Below are positions 23,228-36,535 of a stretch of DNA of 64,000 nucleotides, one piece after another (position 1 is the first letter of the stretch; the number at the start of each line of letters is the position of its first letter). A program made the translations under genes and the position numbers. The stretch comes from Tanytarsus gracilentus (taxonomy: Eukaryota > Arthropoda > Insecta > Diptera > Chironomidae): NCBI GenBank assembly GCA_038502055.1, contig JAXRKN010000040.1, forward strand, positions 992,001 to 1,056,000, given 5' to 3'. A model generated the notes under the pieces. The model did not search any database, was not told the origin of the DNA, and saw nothing but the letters and a program-made list of their open reading frames with translations.

Positions 23228-23333
23228 GGTGGGAGGCAATAACCCCACGATACATTAATTCCACGTATTTTAGGTGGAGTTATTTCCAAAAAATACGTGG
23301 AATTAATGTATCGTGGGGTTATTGCCTCCCACC
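23228..23333. repeat. Perfect hairpin, 44-bp arms and 18-bp loop
   Basis: 23228-23271 (starts GGTGGGAGGCAATAACCCC, ends ACGTATTTT) is exactly complementary to 23290-23333. The loop is AGGTGGAGTTATTTCCAA. The core is GC-richer than the surroundings. Outside it, TTGAAAT (left) and ATTTCAA (right) may extend the symmetry after a 20-bp interruption. It may be a tiny MITE or the source of a hairpin RNA. No target-site duplication is visible. Confidence 0.9.
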
Positions 23334-23608
23334 ATTTCAACTTTTTTGGCAGTCGCCAAGTGTTCATGATAATGAAAATTTCTCATAACATGCAAACTCA
23401 TTCACATCCGGCTACGCTCGATGACTCTAAAAATGTTCTAAAAAACCCCAAATGAACTAAATTTTTTCGTTATCAAGCGCGCTCTAAATTTTCTAGTGTT
23501 ACGGTTTCACATAAGGAAAACTTTTCTCTTCTAATTTGTTAATTGACTATGAAAAATGGGAACACGATAACAAAGTTTAAGCTCTTTTACTAATTAGACT
23601 ACACACAT

Positions 23609-23821
23609 ATGAACATCGATGTAAAAGTTTTTTTTGTTTTAATTTTCCTCTCGATGTTGCAAAACATTTTCGGCAACACACAACTCATTGCCACTTGTTC
23701 TTCTCCTCATTTCACTCAAGCTTGTAATGTTAAAAATAAGTTTTACGAGTTCGTCTTTCCAGATTTTTTTATAAAGCGCGATTTATGCAAGAATTATAAT
23801 AAAAAATATTTAAATTTTTAA
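23609..23821 (+). CDS. Possible small secreted peptide, 70 aa
   Basis: A single frame starts MNIDVKVFFVLIFLSMLQNI, which has the shape of a signal peptide with cleavage plausible after FG at about residue 22. The rest is 48 residues with three cysteines (30, 39, 60) and a basic, aromatic tail. AATAAA lies directly after the stop (23822-23827). No TATA or initiator is evident and the protein is not recognised. A hydrophobic N-terminus can arise by chance in AT-rich DNA, so this is only a candidate. Confidence 0.25.
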   Translation: MNIDVKVFFVLIFLSMLQNIFGNTQLIATCSSPHFTQACNVKNKFYEFVFPDFFIKRDLCKNYNKKYLNF

Positions 23822-23827
23822 AATAAA

Positions 23828-26800
23828 AAAGAACTCAAAAAACTAAATAATAAAAATAATTTTTATCATCAAACAAGTGAAAGTCGCACTTAAATGCATA
23901 AAATTCTTTCTTCGTTCTCATTCATGGTAATGATTTTCTTCAACACATTTTCTTAACGTTTGTGTCGTGCTCGAAACATTTTATTACTCTCAACCCCTCT
24001 TTTCTCACTGCTTTATCGTACTCATGATGAAATTTATCAAAAAAGTTTAATTGTGATTGATATCAGCTCTCATTTACATGCATGTTGAAAGCGTGGCATT
24101 GAAACCACTGAATTGAGGCGAATCAATTGAGGGAAAATTCAAATTGTTTCAATAACTCTCAGAAACAGAAAAGAGGCAGAACTTAACTCTGACATCACGT
24201 AGCTTCTCGAATCAAAAAAATGCTCACAGCATTCTCAAACATTTTCGCAATTGATGTCAAGATATTTGCCACGAAATTTGATTCATTGAAGCATGAAAGC
24301 GTTTGGTATTGAAAAAGCTTTTTCTTAAGAGATTTTCATCTCAAGCACACGAAATGATTAATGATTTTCAGAGAGGCAATTAGAAGCAGAGAATATTGCA
24401 CAATTTTTCCGAATCATATTAATTTCAATTAATTTGTGCTGATTTATTTTGCTCTGGTCGGATATTGCATATTGATAATCTCCGACGAGAATGAGTAAAT
24501 CAATTTTCTATTAATAAGCGTCCTATTAATAATCTTGAATTTTTATAGCTCCCACATTTCGGAATATCTCAGTTACGTCCATAAAAATGCGAGATCATAA
24601 ACGATGAGTTTGGGGGTTGTTGAATTAAATTTCTGGCTGCACAGCATAATCTTTTATGGTTAATTTATGATGTTCGTGTGTGCGAAAATTAATGAAATCT
24701 TTGTGTGTCGCCATGGTATTTTCGCAGTTAATTAAATGAATTTTTATCATTTCACGTCCTTTAATTTATGATTTAGCAGCGCAATGAGAAAGTTTTAAAT
24801 TTTTTAACTTACATTAAAATTGTCATCATCAATCTTTAAATTTTATTGCATCAAAAAACTTTCACTTGTTCGGTTGTTCCTTTTGAAACAATTAAATTCC
24901 CATGCGACATTAAATTAAGGTGCAGTGAAATCAGTTAAGAGAAATTTTCATCTTCGCACTTAATGCGATCAATTAAGAAATTAAAATGTTCAACATGCAC
25001 ATGCACGCTTTTAAATGAGCTTTGATGCCACACGTTGCTATCGGTATAGAGTGCAGTTAATCTCTGGATGATTGAAAATTTTCCCGATCCAATGAAATTA
25101 TCAACAGATTAAATTTTACACAGCACAGCAACTAACTAATAATCCTCACGATCACGTCGGTTTTAGATTGCGATTCTAAGAAGATTAAAATATTTTGTAA
25201 CGTCAGAATTTAATTAAATTTTTATCAATTTAGTTCATGCTACAATTTTATGTATCAATTTGAATAAATGCAAAAAAAGAGAACCACACGAGTGTCCGAT
25301 GGACGATTAAGTGGTTTTTCAATTTCGAAAAGTTTCGAGTGCAGGATGGGAAAAGGAAATTGAAACCAATTTTGTTACATGTCAGAGTGGGTGAAAAATC
25401 TTCGTTCATTTGGTTTGGGAACTCAGCCATTGACAAAAGTATTATGCTAACACAAAAATGCATCCGTTTTCTCCCCTTTCAGTTGCATAAATTTTCTATT
25501 CAAATAAATACATGTGAAAAGCAATTTTCTCGTCATCCTACTGGAACATTTCGACATTTCAACTTTAGCAACATTTCCACATGAAAAAGTACTGCAGCAA
25601 AATTGAATATGAGAGGAAATTTCTACTCTTATGCAATCTTGAAAGTGCTTTTACGATTGTTAAGGAGCTCTTTAGAAAATTTTCTATTCATACGATGCAT
25701 TTTAGTTTTTCACGGTTTACAATGGCACGCTCGCTCGAACGAGAGTGGATTTACACGAAGCTTTTTGCTGATTACGAAAATCCTTGAAAGAGAAAATTAC
25801 GGAAAAAATAATTCAAGGATTAAAATTTTTCAAATGAATTTGAGAGAAATCTCCATCTGCAAATTAATAATTGTTTCATCGAGCTCATTGTCATCAATCG
25901 TGATATCCGATGGCAACACGATTTTTCCATAAAGTGAATTTTACAACTTTATTTCAGAGCTTTTTCCCATTCAACTCTCTTGAGCGCCGAATCTCTCGCA
26001 ATGCTCGATGTCGTTAGCATGGATAATCTCGTAAAACAATTCTCCACGGTTTTTCGCAATTGTTTTGTCCCGAGGCAGAAATCGTACACGAATCCCATAA
26101 TCCACTCTACAAGTATCTCTATCGGAGTGTGTGTGTAAGTGAAATTGAATTTATTTATGTCAATCGATTTATTGCTTACACAATAATCAGATAAATATTT
26201 TTTAAGCGACTGACTTGAAATTTAATTTAAAAAGAAAATTGCAATGCATTGAATTTTAATCAACAAGTGGAATTTTATCTCCGTCATTCCATAGATGGTT
26301 GATGACTTAAAATCGAATGGTATGGAGACAATGAAGAGATGTCGTTTCGCACCATTTAAGGTTCACTCAATTTCCTATTTCTAATTAAAATGCAACAATA
26401 TACCACACACACATATGTTGAGATGGCAATCGTTTTGAAAGGGAAAAATATTATTATTTTGCAGTTCTCGATTGCGATCGCTCGAGTGTCGGCTAACAAT
26501 CAAAGACATCACGTGCAGAAATGTGCTCTTTCGTCATGGAGTTTTGTCGAGCTTTAAAATTAATTTTCCCCATTACTTTACTCTCATTGCACTGCAATTG
26601 CTTGCAGAATGTTTTTTTATATTTTATTTCAATGCAAAAGGAAGTCAGAAGAGAGCGAGTGTGGGAAAACATAATAATGCGGTTACTGTGAGCTTACCGT
26701 TTGACGTAAATTGAATTTTCTGCTGAAAAAATATAAATTCACTCAGACATTCAGGCCACTTTTCATTTCAACTGCAATGTACGTGTCTCTGTTATTTCGC

Positions 26801-27136
26801 TATATAATTTTACGATCTGGAAAGAGAATAAAAAATGAAGAAAATTGTTAGCATTTTTTAAAATCATAAAAAAGTTATGGTAACGTTAAATTTCTTATCT
26901 GAACTTTATCAACTTGGACTCATATTGTCATCTCAAGTTTAAAGCATAAGTGTCGATTAAAAATTTAGAAGAAAAAATTTCGTAAACAAAACGCCTCCAG
27001 TCAAATCAACACCATAAAGGACTAAACATGTTTTGTCAAAGGAAATCTGATATGACACAAGCTTTGTCTGTGCTGTGTTAAATTTATTTATCTTCAACAA
27101 ACACTCTGAGTGTATGGTTTAGGGTTAGAATTGAAT

Positions 27137-27140
<4 letters not shown>
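23828..27140. other. Gene-poor region
   Basis: No supported gene. The several short frames at 25248-25932 and 26472-26714 overlap each other and show no motif or splice context. Confidence 0.4.

Positions 27141-27190
<50 letters not shown>
27141..27190. repeat. (GA)25 microsatellite
   Basis: An uninterrupted run of 25 GA units. In flies GA tracts can bind GAGA factor, but a plain microsatellite is the simplest reading. Confidence 0.95.
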
Positions 27191-27193
<3 letters not shown>

Positions 27194-30100
27194 GAACACA
27201 ATCAAATTTGAAGCTCTTTACTCTGTGAGAACATTTTCCCTTTTTAACCCTCAAGAAAGTTCATGATTTTACCCACAATAAGCAACTTTTTGTTGTATAT
27301 GCAATAAAAGGTAGCACAATGTAAGCACAGGAAGTACGTTATGTAGAGAAGACAAAGTAGCATCCTCTAATTTAATTTTCATTATTTTCTTCATGGAAAC
27401 GAGAAGAAAAAAACTATTTCCTCATGTGCCATAACTCCATTACGGAAGAGAAAAAGTGAAATGCGAGAGTAAAGGAAACATAATAAATTTCCTTATCACT
27501 CAACGTCGAAATGGTGCAAATGGGAAAATGAAAATGAGCAGCGACAGAGTTGTAAAGAAGCTCTCAAGATTTTCGCAGAAATTTTTATTAAGAAAATCTT
27601 GAGTTTGAGAATTTCAAAAAATTTTAAATTCTATTCACTTTTCAACCCCTGCACACTCAACATCAATATGGAAGGACATAAAAATTGGGTAAAATGGCTG
27701 CGATCGGTTGTCATAATAATTTTAGATACCATGAATATTCTTCACTTTCAAGGGTAGAATTGAAAATGATACCGCAATATGAAACCGTCCACAAAATGAT
27801 GGTGATGACTGATGATGATGGTGATGAGGAAAAAAGAATATATGAGAAAATTTTCCATATTTATTCAATGACAGGATGAAATATGCAAACTAGAGCGGCA
27901 CATATGATGCATTTATATGAGGAAAAAGTACGTGTGTGACAGCTTTTATTACCAATCTATTGTGCTCATGATAAGACGTGGAAGTGTGTCACAAAAGGAT
28001 TTGTGGAGGTTTTTTCATAAAACTTTTTTTACCTCCAATATCACAGATTGAAAGGAGATGAGCTTTTTTGAATCAACAATTATGAAAGAGAAATTAATAA
28101 AGCTTTAAGATTTTAAGATGTTTTCAACATCTGTCACAATCCTCATGATAAAAGCTTTTTGGTGTTATTAAATTTTCTTCAACAATATTGCTAGCGTTTG
28201 AAAAGATCTTTAACCTGCTCCGGTTGAAAATATGCAGAACCATTAAAAGCTCATAAAATTAAATTTTCATTGCAAATCCCCGCATTCATGTACGGCGAAG
28301 TTAATTGAAATTTACGAGATGATAAAATGTCACATATGAAAGGGGAAAAATTGTTTTATTAAATTAAAAAGTATGATAAATTTATCAAGCTGCATGGTTC
28401 AGATTTCAGAATAGAAAACTTCACATTTTATATCCCTTACTGATGAACCAGTCACATAAGTAATCCTCTGTAAATTTTCCAAACCATTCACTTTTTATAC
28501 CTCGGGTCATTGAGATTTAGATTATTGAGTTCATCATTCTCAAAATATTCTATAGAAAATCCCAAATGGTTCTTCTTCACATTCACAAAGAACTCTACCG
28601 GAAAATATCCTTAATTTTTTGTGAATGATAGTGATAATGTGAATACATTTCATGAAAAGTGAAACTGCCTTAAGTGCTCCCTTGGATGTCATCTGCAGAA
28701 TATCCATTATTCAAATTATAATATTCAATCTTGTCGCATTTGAACGACAGAAGTGTACACAATGGGTTTATAGAAAAGTACATGGATATGATAGATGGGA
28801 GGAGAGTTTATGAAAAATATCCATTAGACATTTAATGTTGCTCATGCAGAGTAGAGAGAATCTGTTGACCTCAATTAAAATTTTTAATACATAAACAAAG
28901 TGTCAATGAGAGTTGTCAAATTATTTCACTTGTAGTTATAAATAAACTTGAATAATTGTTTAGAGGTCGAAGATGCAGAAGAAGAAAAAAAGATTGTTTA
29001 TGCAATAAATTGAGTTTGGAAGAGCAAAACACTCTTTTGTGTATTTTGCCCTCCCCCAGTTCGGCACATTAGATTGATAGGAAATTTACAATATAAAATT
29101 ATACAAATTTACAGCAAAAATTGTGGTGGCGCTTACTGTGTGCACGCTATTTGAAGCAAAATCATCATTATAATTTTTCACAATTTTCTTCTTCTTCTTT
29201 TGATATTTTCTTATTCAACATTTTGTATATATTTTCCGCTTTTTTAATAACTTTAAACATTCGACGCGCACGGATTTTCAAAAGGTTTTTTGTGCTCACA
29301 CGACAGCAGACTTTTGCCTGAAAAGCGATAAAAAGCGTGTCGAGAGATCTCAATTTGATTCCTTCTGATGATGTCGGCAAAAAAAGAGAAAAGATGAGAC
29401 ATTTAGAAATATGTCAAGATGTGACTCGTCAAATTGGCCGTTTAATGACAGATTTTGCGAAATATGGTATGACTTTCATGACTTAATGTGTGTATCAGAT
29501 GTTTGTCGAGTGTACAGAATTGACATTTTAGATTAAGAAGATATTTCCAATCCTGTAAATGAACTGTTTTATCTTTTGACACCATTATCGAATATCCCAA
29601 TACAATCTTCTCGGTATCACGTAGCTATCGGAGAGACAATGAACTCCGGATGTGATTGCGAGAAGGGACGAACATAATTGAAAGAAAATTATCTATTTCT
29701 AATCCCAGCTCTATCAAACCGCATGGTATATACCGGAGAAGAAAAAAGGTTTCGTACTTCATTTAGCTTTTTGCTACGTGACATTTTCACACCCAAAGAC
29801 TATTGCTATTTAAAGTTATCGATGCATAAAAAGGGTTCTTGTGATATTATTATTTAGGAGATTTTGATTTTAAATTATGAAAAGATTTCATGTCTGCGCT
29901 ATAACAAAACTTTTGCCACAAGTGCTTGTGAAAACTGTCACCAGGTGATGAATTAGAAAGCTTGTTAAATTTTAATCTACCACAAGCCTCAAACAAATAA
30001 ATCCTCAAAGTAATTCCAAAACTTTTCCTTATCTCGATAGGAAACTATAATTTGTTTTAAAAGCATGCTTCCTTCGAGCACAATCTATCTGGTTTTACTG

Positions 30101-33100
30101 CCGCACGAAAATTAGCAAAATAATTCTTTTTGCAGTCAAAATTATTTTTTTAACGTGCCTGCAAATGATTTTTTATCTTCTTCAACACGAAAAAAATGCT
30201 TAAAGCTTACGAGAAAAAAAAATTGCCAGAGCACGTGTGTATTTATGTTGTGGAAACGCTGAAAACATAAAGATTAGAGATACACGCCGCAGCATTAGAT
30301 TTGAGCTTCTCATATGCGTTTGTTCGCCTTCAGCCTGGATTTCATGGGAGATTAAAAACCAATTTACAGAGAGCGAAAATTTCTCTCGATGATCTAAACC
30401 ATGTAATACAACTAAAATGAGAGCAATCACATGACTGCACTTTCGATTTTTATCAACCAAATGCATTTCGCTTTTTTATGTCTTTTGAGCTTTCCAAATG
30501 CACATATTAAAAAAAATTTATTGCGCGAAATTAAAAGTTCAAAGAAGTTAAATTGCAAACGATTATGATGCTGATGAATGCCGCAAAATGAAAGCAAAAT
30601 AACCATGAAGGTATAAAGTCTCGATTACAAAGCTAATCATAAATCACAGACAGAAAAGAAAATTGAGTGAGCATAGAGTGAAGAATTTCCTTCGTGATGA
30701 AATTTGAAGAGAGCAACGGTCGATGGAAAATTGCTCTGAACATAAATCAAACATCAAACGAGCAAACGTGATAGAAAAATTCATATTTCAATTTTTTTGA
30801 GGAGCTTCGAAATGATGATGAGGATGAAGATAAACAGACATTTTTCAGTTCAAAAGTCATAAAATGGTCCTTTGAGTTGTGGACTAGAAATGTCATGTGC
30901 TTGCAATCACAAATTGTTTTTACACATTCTCTCAATATTTTTTATTGCATAAAATATTTCTCATAAGAGAGACGTTCTCATATTGATGTCCATGAATGAT
31001 TTGGTTATTGATCAAAATTTTAGTTTTTTAAAAATCAAAATTTTTAGTTTAAATTTAATTTGAAATTTAAGCGTGACATCAATTTTAACTAAAAACCTTT
31101 GTAAAATCCACTGTCACTTTTTAAAAAACCACCCGTGGATTTTCGAGTAATATCATGCAATCCAACCATACACTGTAGTTCAACATTCAAGTTCTCCTGA
31201 ACCGGCATTTATGTGAGTGTGTCTCGCTTTTTTGTTGCTATAACAATCACGAAAGAATCACGAAAATCTGTCTCGAGGCCACTCGAGGTTGCAGCTCGAC
31301 TATAAAATGTGTCAAATAATTTTATTTTTTCGACATAGCCACAACAATTGCCTCAAATTAGAAAATCAAATATACAAAGAAAATTTTGCGCACAGCGGAA
31401 AATATTTTTTTATGTAATGTTTCTGATATTGAATGCAAGTGTCACTAACTGATCGAAAGTTTAAATTTTTTGCAACAATGAGTAAATTGTGGGTATTGAG
31501 CATTCAAAAGAGAGAGAGAGGCTCGCTATTATATGCAAATATGATGCAATTATGTGGCACTGTGAATTGGCATAATTACACACGACTTACTTTATGCTGT
31601 GTCGATAATGTTGAGAATAATTACTGAACGTTTAACTAACAATTCTTTTCACGGAAATTTCTCTTTTTTTCGGTCACTTTAAAAGGCAAAAATGAGAACA
31701 TAAACTATAAAATACTTTTTTACTATCAATTACTAAACCACCGACCGAGCGTCGTAAAAAACGAATGAGCTGTAATTGCTTAGAAACATTTACTGCGCTG
31801 CATTACTGAAGACCAGATGACTCATTTTTCTCCTCATGAATGACGCGATATTATCTGCATATGATCCGTTTAATCTGTTCGCCTTTACGTCAGTGAGTCA
31901 CTCGGAATTCCGCTAAATTTATGAATGAAATACCTGTGGAGGAAATGCTACGCACACGTTTACAAATTACATCATCATCAACGTTTTAGCATTGACGGTT
32001 GACAAAAAAGTTAAATGAGTGGTGAGAGAGAGAAAAACCGCTGCTGACAAATGTGAAACTCAACAGATGGTTTTCATTATAAATCAGTCGGTGTTTTTTA
32101 TATGGTTCATGTGTCAATGACTTTCACTACTCGGGATAAATTTACTAATTTAAAATTATTTTACATTGTTTTCTTAGTAAAGTTTACAAAATTTTTCATT
32201 ATTTGTTTGAAACTTTCTGAAGTTATTTTTTTGCATAGTCATTATTGAAAAATTTACCGCTAATTTCTGTCTGACAGCATTTCTTGGAACTACTTGAATT
32301 TAAACAAATAATTTGAGCAGCATTGAAGACTTTTCGCATGAATTATATTTTTGCAAACATCCTCTCGTTAAAAAGTTTGTTGAAATTTTTTCAAGTGATC
32401 GAAAAGAGATTGCATGGAATTTCCGAAACGGAATTGAGGCTGTTCATTGAACTTTTAGCCGTCTTCTTTGACCCTTTTTTATCCAATTTAGTATCCACAT
32501 AAAAATAGTCTATATCTTGCACACAAATACAACCGCAAAGTCAATTCTTATGCTAAGGCCTTGAACATTTCGACAAGAATTTTTTTTTAAAGTTTCTTTT
32601 TCTCGGCAACAAACACAGTCATCGAGCGAGCAAAGAATATCGAAGAAGAAGCAAAAACGAGTTTATTTCAGAGAGAATTACATTCGCATATGAGACGGCG
32701 TTGAAAATTTTGCGATCCTCTCGTTTTATTAAATAAAAAAAAGAACAAAGACGAAAGGAGTGAGAGAGAAAGATTGCAAAATCAGACATTTCCATATGAC
32801 TGCAAAACAGGTTTTCAATTTTAAAATTTTCGTTTTTCTTTTCTGCGCATATTAAAAAGTGTTTCACACATGTCAGCTGAGTGAAATTTTAAAAAAATAT
32901 AATTTCTTCGAAAATGATTCGAGAAATGGCAGCGGAGAGAAATATTTCCTGAAAAGGGAGCGGCATGCAATTTATACGAACAAACATCCCTTCCGATAAT
33001 TCCATTCCCATAAACTACTCAACTATATTTGCCATATTTGCATCACCTGGCTGGTGCGTTCATCCGTTGAACCGGTCGTCAACAAACGTGACATACACTA

Positions 33101-35532
33101 TAGGTAAATGGGGAAGTGTATAGAAAAACCAGTTTTACTTATCGACCGACACCAATAAAAGGCAAGAAAATGTGCGTTTTGTTTTAATGTAATAATTATT
33201 TATAATCCAATTGCACAATGACGGTTATTTTTCATGGAATATGTAAGACACCTTTAAATGATATTTGCAAGTTATTGAGAAAAATACTTTTGACCATTAA
33301 AAATTCTCTTCATTCTGACTTGTGAAAAATTATCATTTCCATTTCATGAGAGTGAATGAATCTCCGCAAGCAAAAGAGGAGGATTATGGAAGCACATTAT
33401 CATATTTTTCTCATAATGTGTCCTTTGTCCCAACCTCTGTCTAATCTTCTCGCAAGCCATGAAGCATTTTTTTTGAGAGAATAAAGATTGACCCAAATTT
33501 ATGTGTGATAAGCAGAAAAAAAGGACGATGATGACCTTTGGATGTATAGCGATATATTCGATGGCTATTTTTGCTCTACTTATCTCCTTTAGCTATTACA
33601 CTCACATTGTTAACATACGCTGTCTGATGATAAAGTCCATTCAAAGGATGGAAATGACATAAAAAATTGACATCCTTTTTACGCCTTTTCCAAATAAAGT
33701 TAACAAAATTATTTCAAGAAGTTTTCTTTTAAATTTGCCTTCCAAAGAATTAATTCAACTAAATAAAATATTTTTTTTAATCGAATGAGAATTCTCATCA
33801 ATTTATTTTACACTTGAGAACAACTTGAGAAGGTGCTGAGAAACCTTTTTTCAATATCATACTCCTCGAGGCGAGATAAGAACAATGAAATTAAGAGAGA
33901 AATGAGAACTAGTGCAAATAAACCGCAGAAGTATCAATTTCACGGTTGACCGCTTTCGAAGAGGAAGAAAAATTACTTTAATTAAATATTGCCAAAATGA
34001 GAGAGAGAATGAAAAATTTCAAATTAAATTCTGTCAAAAAAGAGGATTTTTGCCTTAAGCTCTCAAATTAATTTGTTGTAACTCGAGAAGATTGATTTCA
34101 TCGATGTAAATGTTTCATTTAGAAATGTTAATGAATTCACACAAAAAACATCTCGAGGTGTTTTACATTGAGTCTTTTTAATTACATTTTCCGTTCACCA
34201 AGGCGACTTCATTTTTAATTTTAAGCGTCTAAATTGTCGAGCCCATTAATTAAGAAAAGCGCGAGGCTCGTGAAGGCTCCTCGCTATCAACATCGAAGAG
34301 CGCAAAAATCTCTCTTTCATTTGCCATTTCACTTACTCGCCGCTTTCGATGTCGCTTTTTATAATTGAAGTGTCATTAAACTAATTTCCTCGGCATTTAT
34401 CTATGCTTGAGAATGTGCCATAGTTTTTTTTATTGCTTTTGGTTCTTTTTGCAACATGAGAGATATTCCATGGACGCTGTGAGTCAATAGAGTAAAAGTA
34501 AATACACTTGTCAAATGACGGCGGCAGCAACTTAAAGTTCCAATTTAATTAAATTAATCGCAGTTGCTGGCAAGTGATCGTCTTACATTTAATTCGCTCT
34601 CTCTGCTTTAAATTTCATTCGCAATAAGAAGCATAAATTCCGAGGAAAGCAGGCGCAAATGGGAGAGAAAAGTCAAGAGAGCGCGACAGTCAATTAATTT
34701 CCAATTAAAGAAATTTTACAAGAGGTGTGTCATGTCTCAAAATTGAACTTTTCTTATTTAAATATCGAACGGTGATGTGACGTGAATATTGATCAAAGAC
34801 GATGCTGAGGAAGATGGCGCAAGGTAGACAAATTGAGGTGTTATTGTGAATCTTTAATGACAAGATTTAGGGCAAATTTTATTTTTATTTTTAAATTATT
34901 TGAATTTTCTAATGACTAAATTTTTTTCTTAATCATGTTTTTCATTAAATTCAAAAATTAATTATCAAAGCCACATAATTAAAGCTATCATCAAGTATCA
35001 TTACATGAGCACCCGACAAATTGACTAACAAACTTTACCTTCATAATAAAAATATTTTCATTCATCAAGCTACGGCGCAATTGAAAGCTAAATGAAATCA
35101 CATCGTGCAATTTTATCGATGACAGAATCTTTTGCACTCCCCATAGATGTTGCGCGATCTCACTGCATATTCAATTTACTGTCTATTATGCTAGTTAGTC
35201 AGCTGTGGAGAGAAAATCGCGCAAATTATGTTGTGCAATTTTCATACCATCAATTTTATTTATTATTGCACACCGCAGTTTAAATTGCAATGAAAAAGTG
35301 CACTGCAAACGTGAGAGAAGAACAGTTTTTCTTCTGTTTATTTCAAACGAGATGAAAAACAGTAGCAAAGATGATTTACGATCTTTTGAATTGAAAAGCT
35401 ATTCAACCGTCATTAAAAAGGTCTCACTTTGATACTATTATTCATTCATGACACATTTAATGTCAAAATAAATTTAATAGAATCAGACGTAAGAACTCTC
35501 ATCACTTTTATATTTCTAATCAGCAATTTTTG
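27191..35532. other. Gene-poor region upstream of the LRR gene
   Basis: No supported gene in 8.3 kb. A 12-bp inverted repeat, CTCAAGATTTTC at 27563-27574 against 27592-27603 (17-bp loop), is present. Frames up to 88 codons (for example 30200-30466 minus) look random. Confidence 0.4.
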
Positions 35533-35598
35533 TATAAATTAAAGTCAGAACGAAACAGTTTGGTCAGAATCATCACAGCATTTATTTCTAGCGGTTCA
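35533..35598 (+). promoter_or_regulatory. Core promoter of the LRR gene: TATA, initiator-like and DPE-like motifs
   Basis: TATAAA is at 35533-35538. TCAGAA at 35564-35569 resembles the initiator and puts +1 at A35566, 33 bp after the TATA start. GGTTCA at 35593-35598 begins exactly at +28 and fits the DPE consensus RGWYV. All three spacings are right for an insect core promoter, although TCAGAA departs from TCAKTY at the end. Confidence 0.55.
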
Positions 35599-35603
35599 CA
35601 ATC

Positions 35604-36485
35604 ATGAAAAATTTAGAAATTTTTATTCTCTTGCTGATAACCTTAATTTGTAAAGTCAATTCAGTGGAAATTAAGTGCGTTTATAGATATGACAGCCTAG
35701 GCTACTGTTGTGACGTGTCTTCTATAGAAATTTCATCAAAAAGTGACCGAAAAATCACAAAAGTCGAAGGTGCGCATCAAGCAAGCATGACAAATGAAAA
35801 TGTAAAGTTTTTCTTTGTAAATATCAAAATTGTCCGATACATGCCGACAAACTTGGAAACATTTTTCGAAAATTTGGAAGTCATTCAGATATTGAGCTCA
35901 AAACTTGTTGAGGTTTCAAACGAAGACTTTCGACCATGGGGTGATAAATTGAAAAAAATATGGTTTAACTCCAACGACATCACGATGGTTCCAGCTGATT
36001 TGTTCAAGTACAATACAAACTTGGAATTAATTGCATTTTACCACACAAAAGTCAATCATGTCTATGATGGTGTGTTTGATAATCTAAAGCATCTCACTAC
36101 ATTTTATTTTGAGGCAAATCCCTGCCATAATGCCAATGCCATCAATAACAGAGCTGAAGTAATAAAACTTGTAAATGAGGTGGAAAGAAAGTGCAAAGAT
36201 TTCCAGTACCTTCAAAGATTGAGAGATGAAGTTAGAGAAAGACAATTAAATAAGATAATTTCACTCTTTGATAATGGTGCAAGAAAATCCAAAGAAGAGA
36301 ATTTCAATGAACGTCTAGAACATGATTTTGATGTTCGTATGGAAGGACAGAAAGATTGCAACTCGAATTTGTGCTGTAAAGAACTAAGTGCAAAAATTGA
36401 TGAACTTAAATCAGACTTTTACATGCTGAAGGAAAACGTTGATCATATCGCAAATATGACTGCAAATCGTTGGAATGATGTATAA
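35604..36485 (+). CDS. Secreted leucine-rich-repeat protein, 293 aa
   Basis: The protein starts MKNLEIFILLLITLICKVNS, a clear signal peptide with likely cleavage after Ser20. Cys25, Cys35 and Cys36 form an N-terminal cap of the kind seen in secreted insect LRR proteins. Degenerate leucine-rich repeats cover about residues 66-170 (NLEVIQILSSKLVEV, LKKIWFNSNDITMVPADLF, NLELIAFYHTKVNHVYDGVF, LTTFYFEANPC). Cys174 and Cys197 close the C-cap. The tail has a Cys cluster (252, 257, 258) and a short helical segment (259-285) with one N-glycosylation sequon, NMT. There is no transmembrane helix or obvious GPI signal, so it is predicted to be secreted. The gene is intronless and isolated, with a good promoter and poly(A) signal. 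Similar short LRR proteins form large families in midges and mosquitoes. The ligand and role are unknown. Confidence 0.88.
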   Translation: MKNLEIFILLLITLICKVNSVEIKCVYRYDSLGYCCDVSSIEISSKSDRKITKVEGAHQASMTNENVKFFFVNIKIVRYMPTNLETFFENLEVIQILSSKLVEVSNEDFRPWGDKLKKIWFNSNDITMVPADLFKYNTNLELIAFYHTKVNHVYDGVFDNLKHLTTFYFEANPCHNANAINNRAEVIKLVNEVERKCKDFQYLQRLRDEVRERQLNKIISLFDNGARKSKEENFNERLEHDFDVRMEGQKDCNSNLCCKELSAKIDELKSDFYMLKENVDHIANMTANRWNDV

Positions 36486-36529
36486 AAATTTTATTAAAGA
36501 ATTTAAAAATGTAAAAGAAATTTCGTTTT

Positions 36530-36535
36530 AATAAA
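36530..36535 (+). terminator. Poly(A) signal of the LRR gene
   Basis: AATAAA lies 44 nt after the stop codon at 36483-36485. A variant ATTAAA occurs earlier, near 36493. Confidence 0.6.

Noticed and set aside
28045..28070. TATCACAG word resembling the miR-2/13 seed
   Set aside because: The following bases do not match any family member I know and no hairpin partner was visible.
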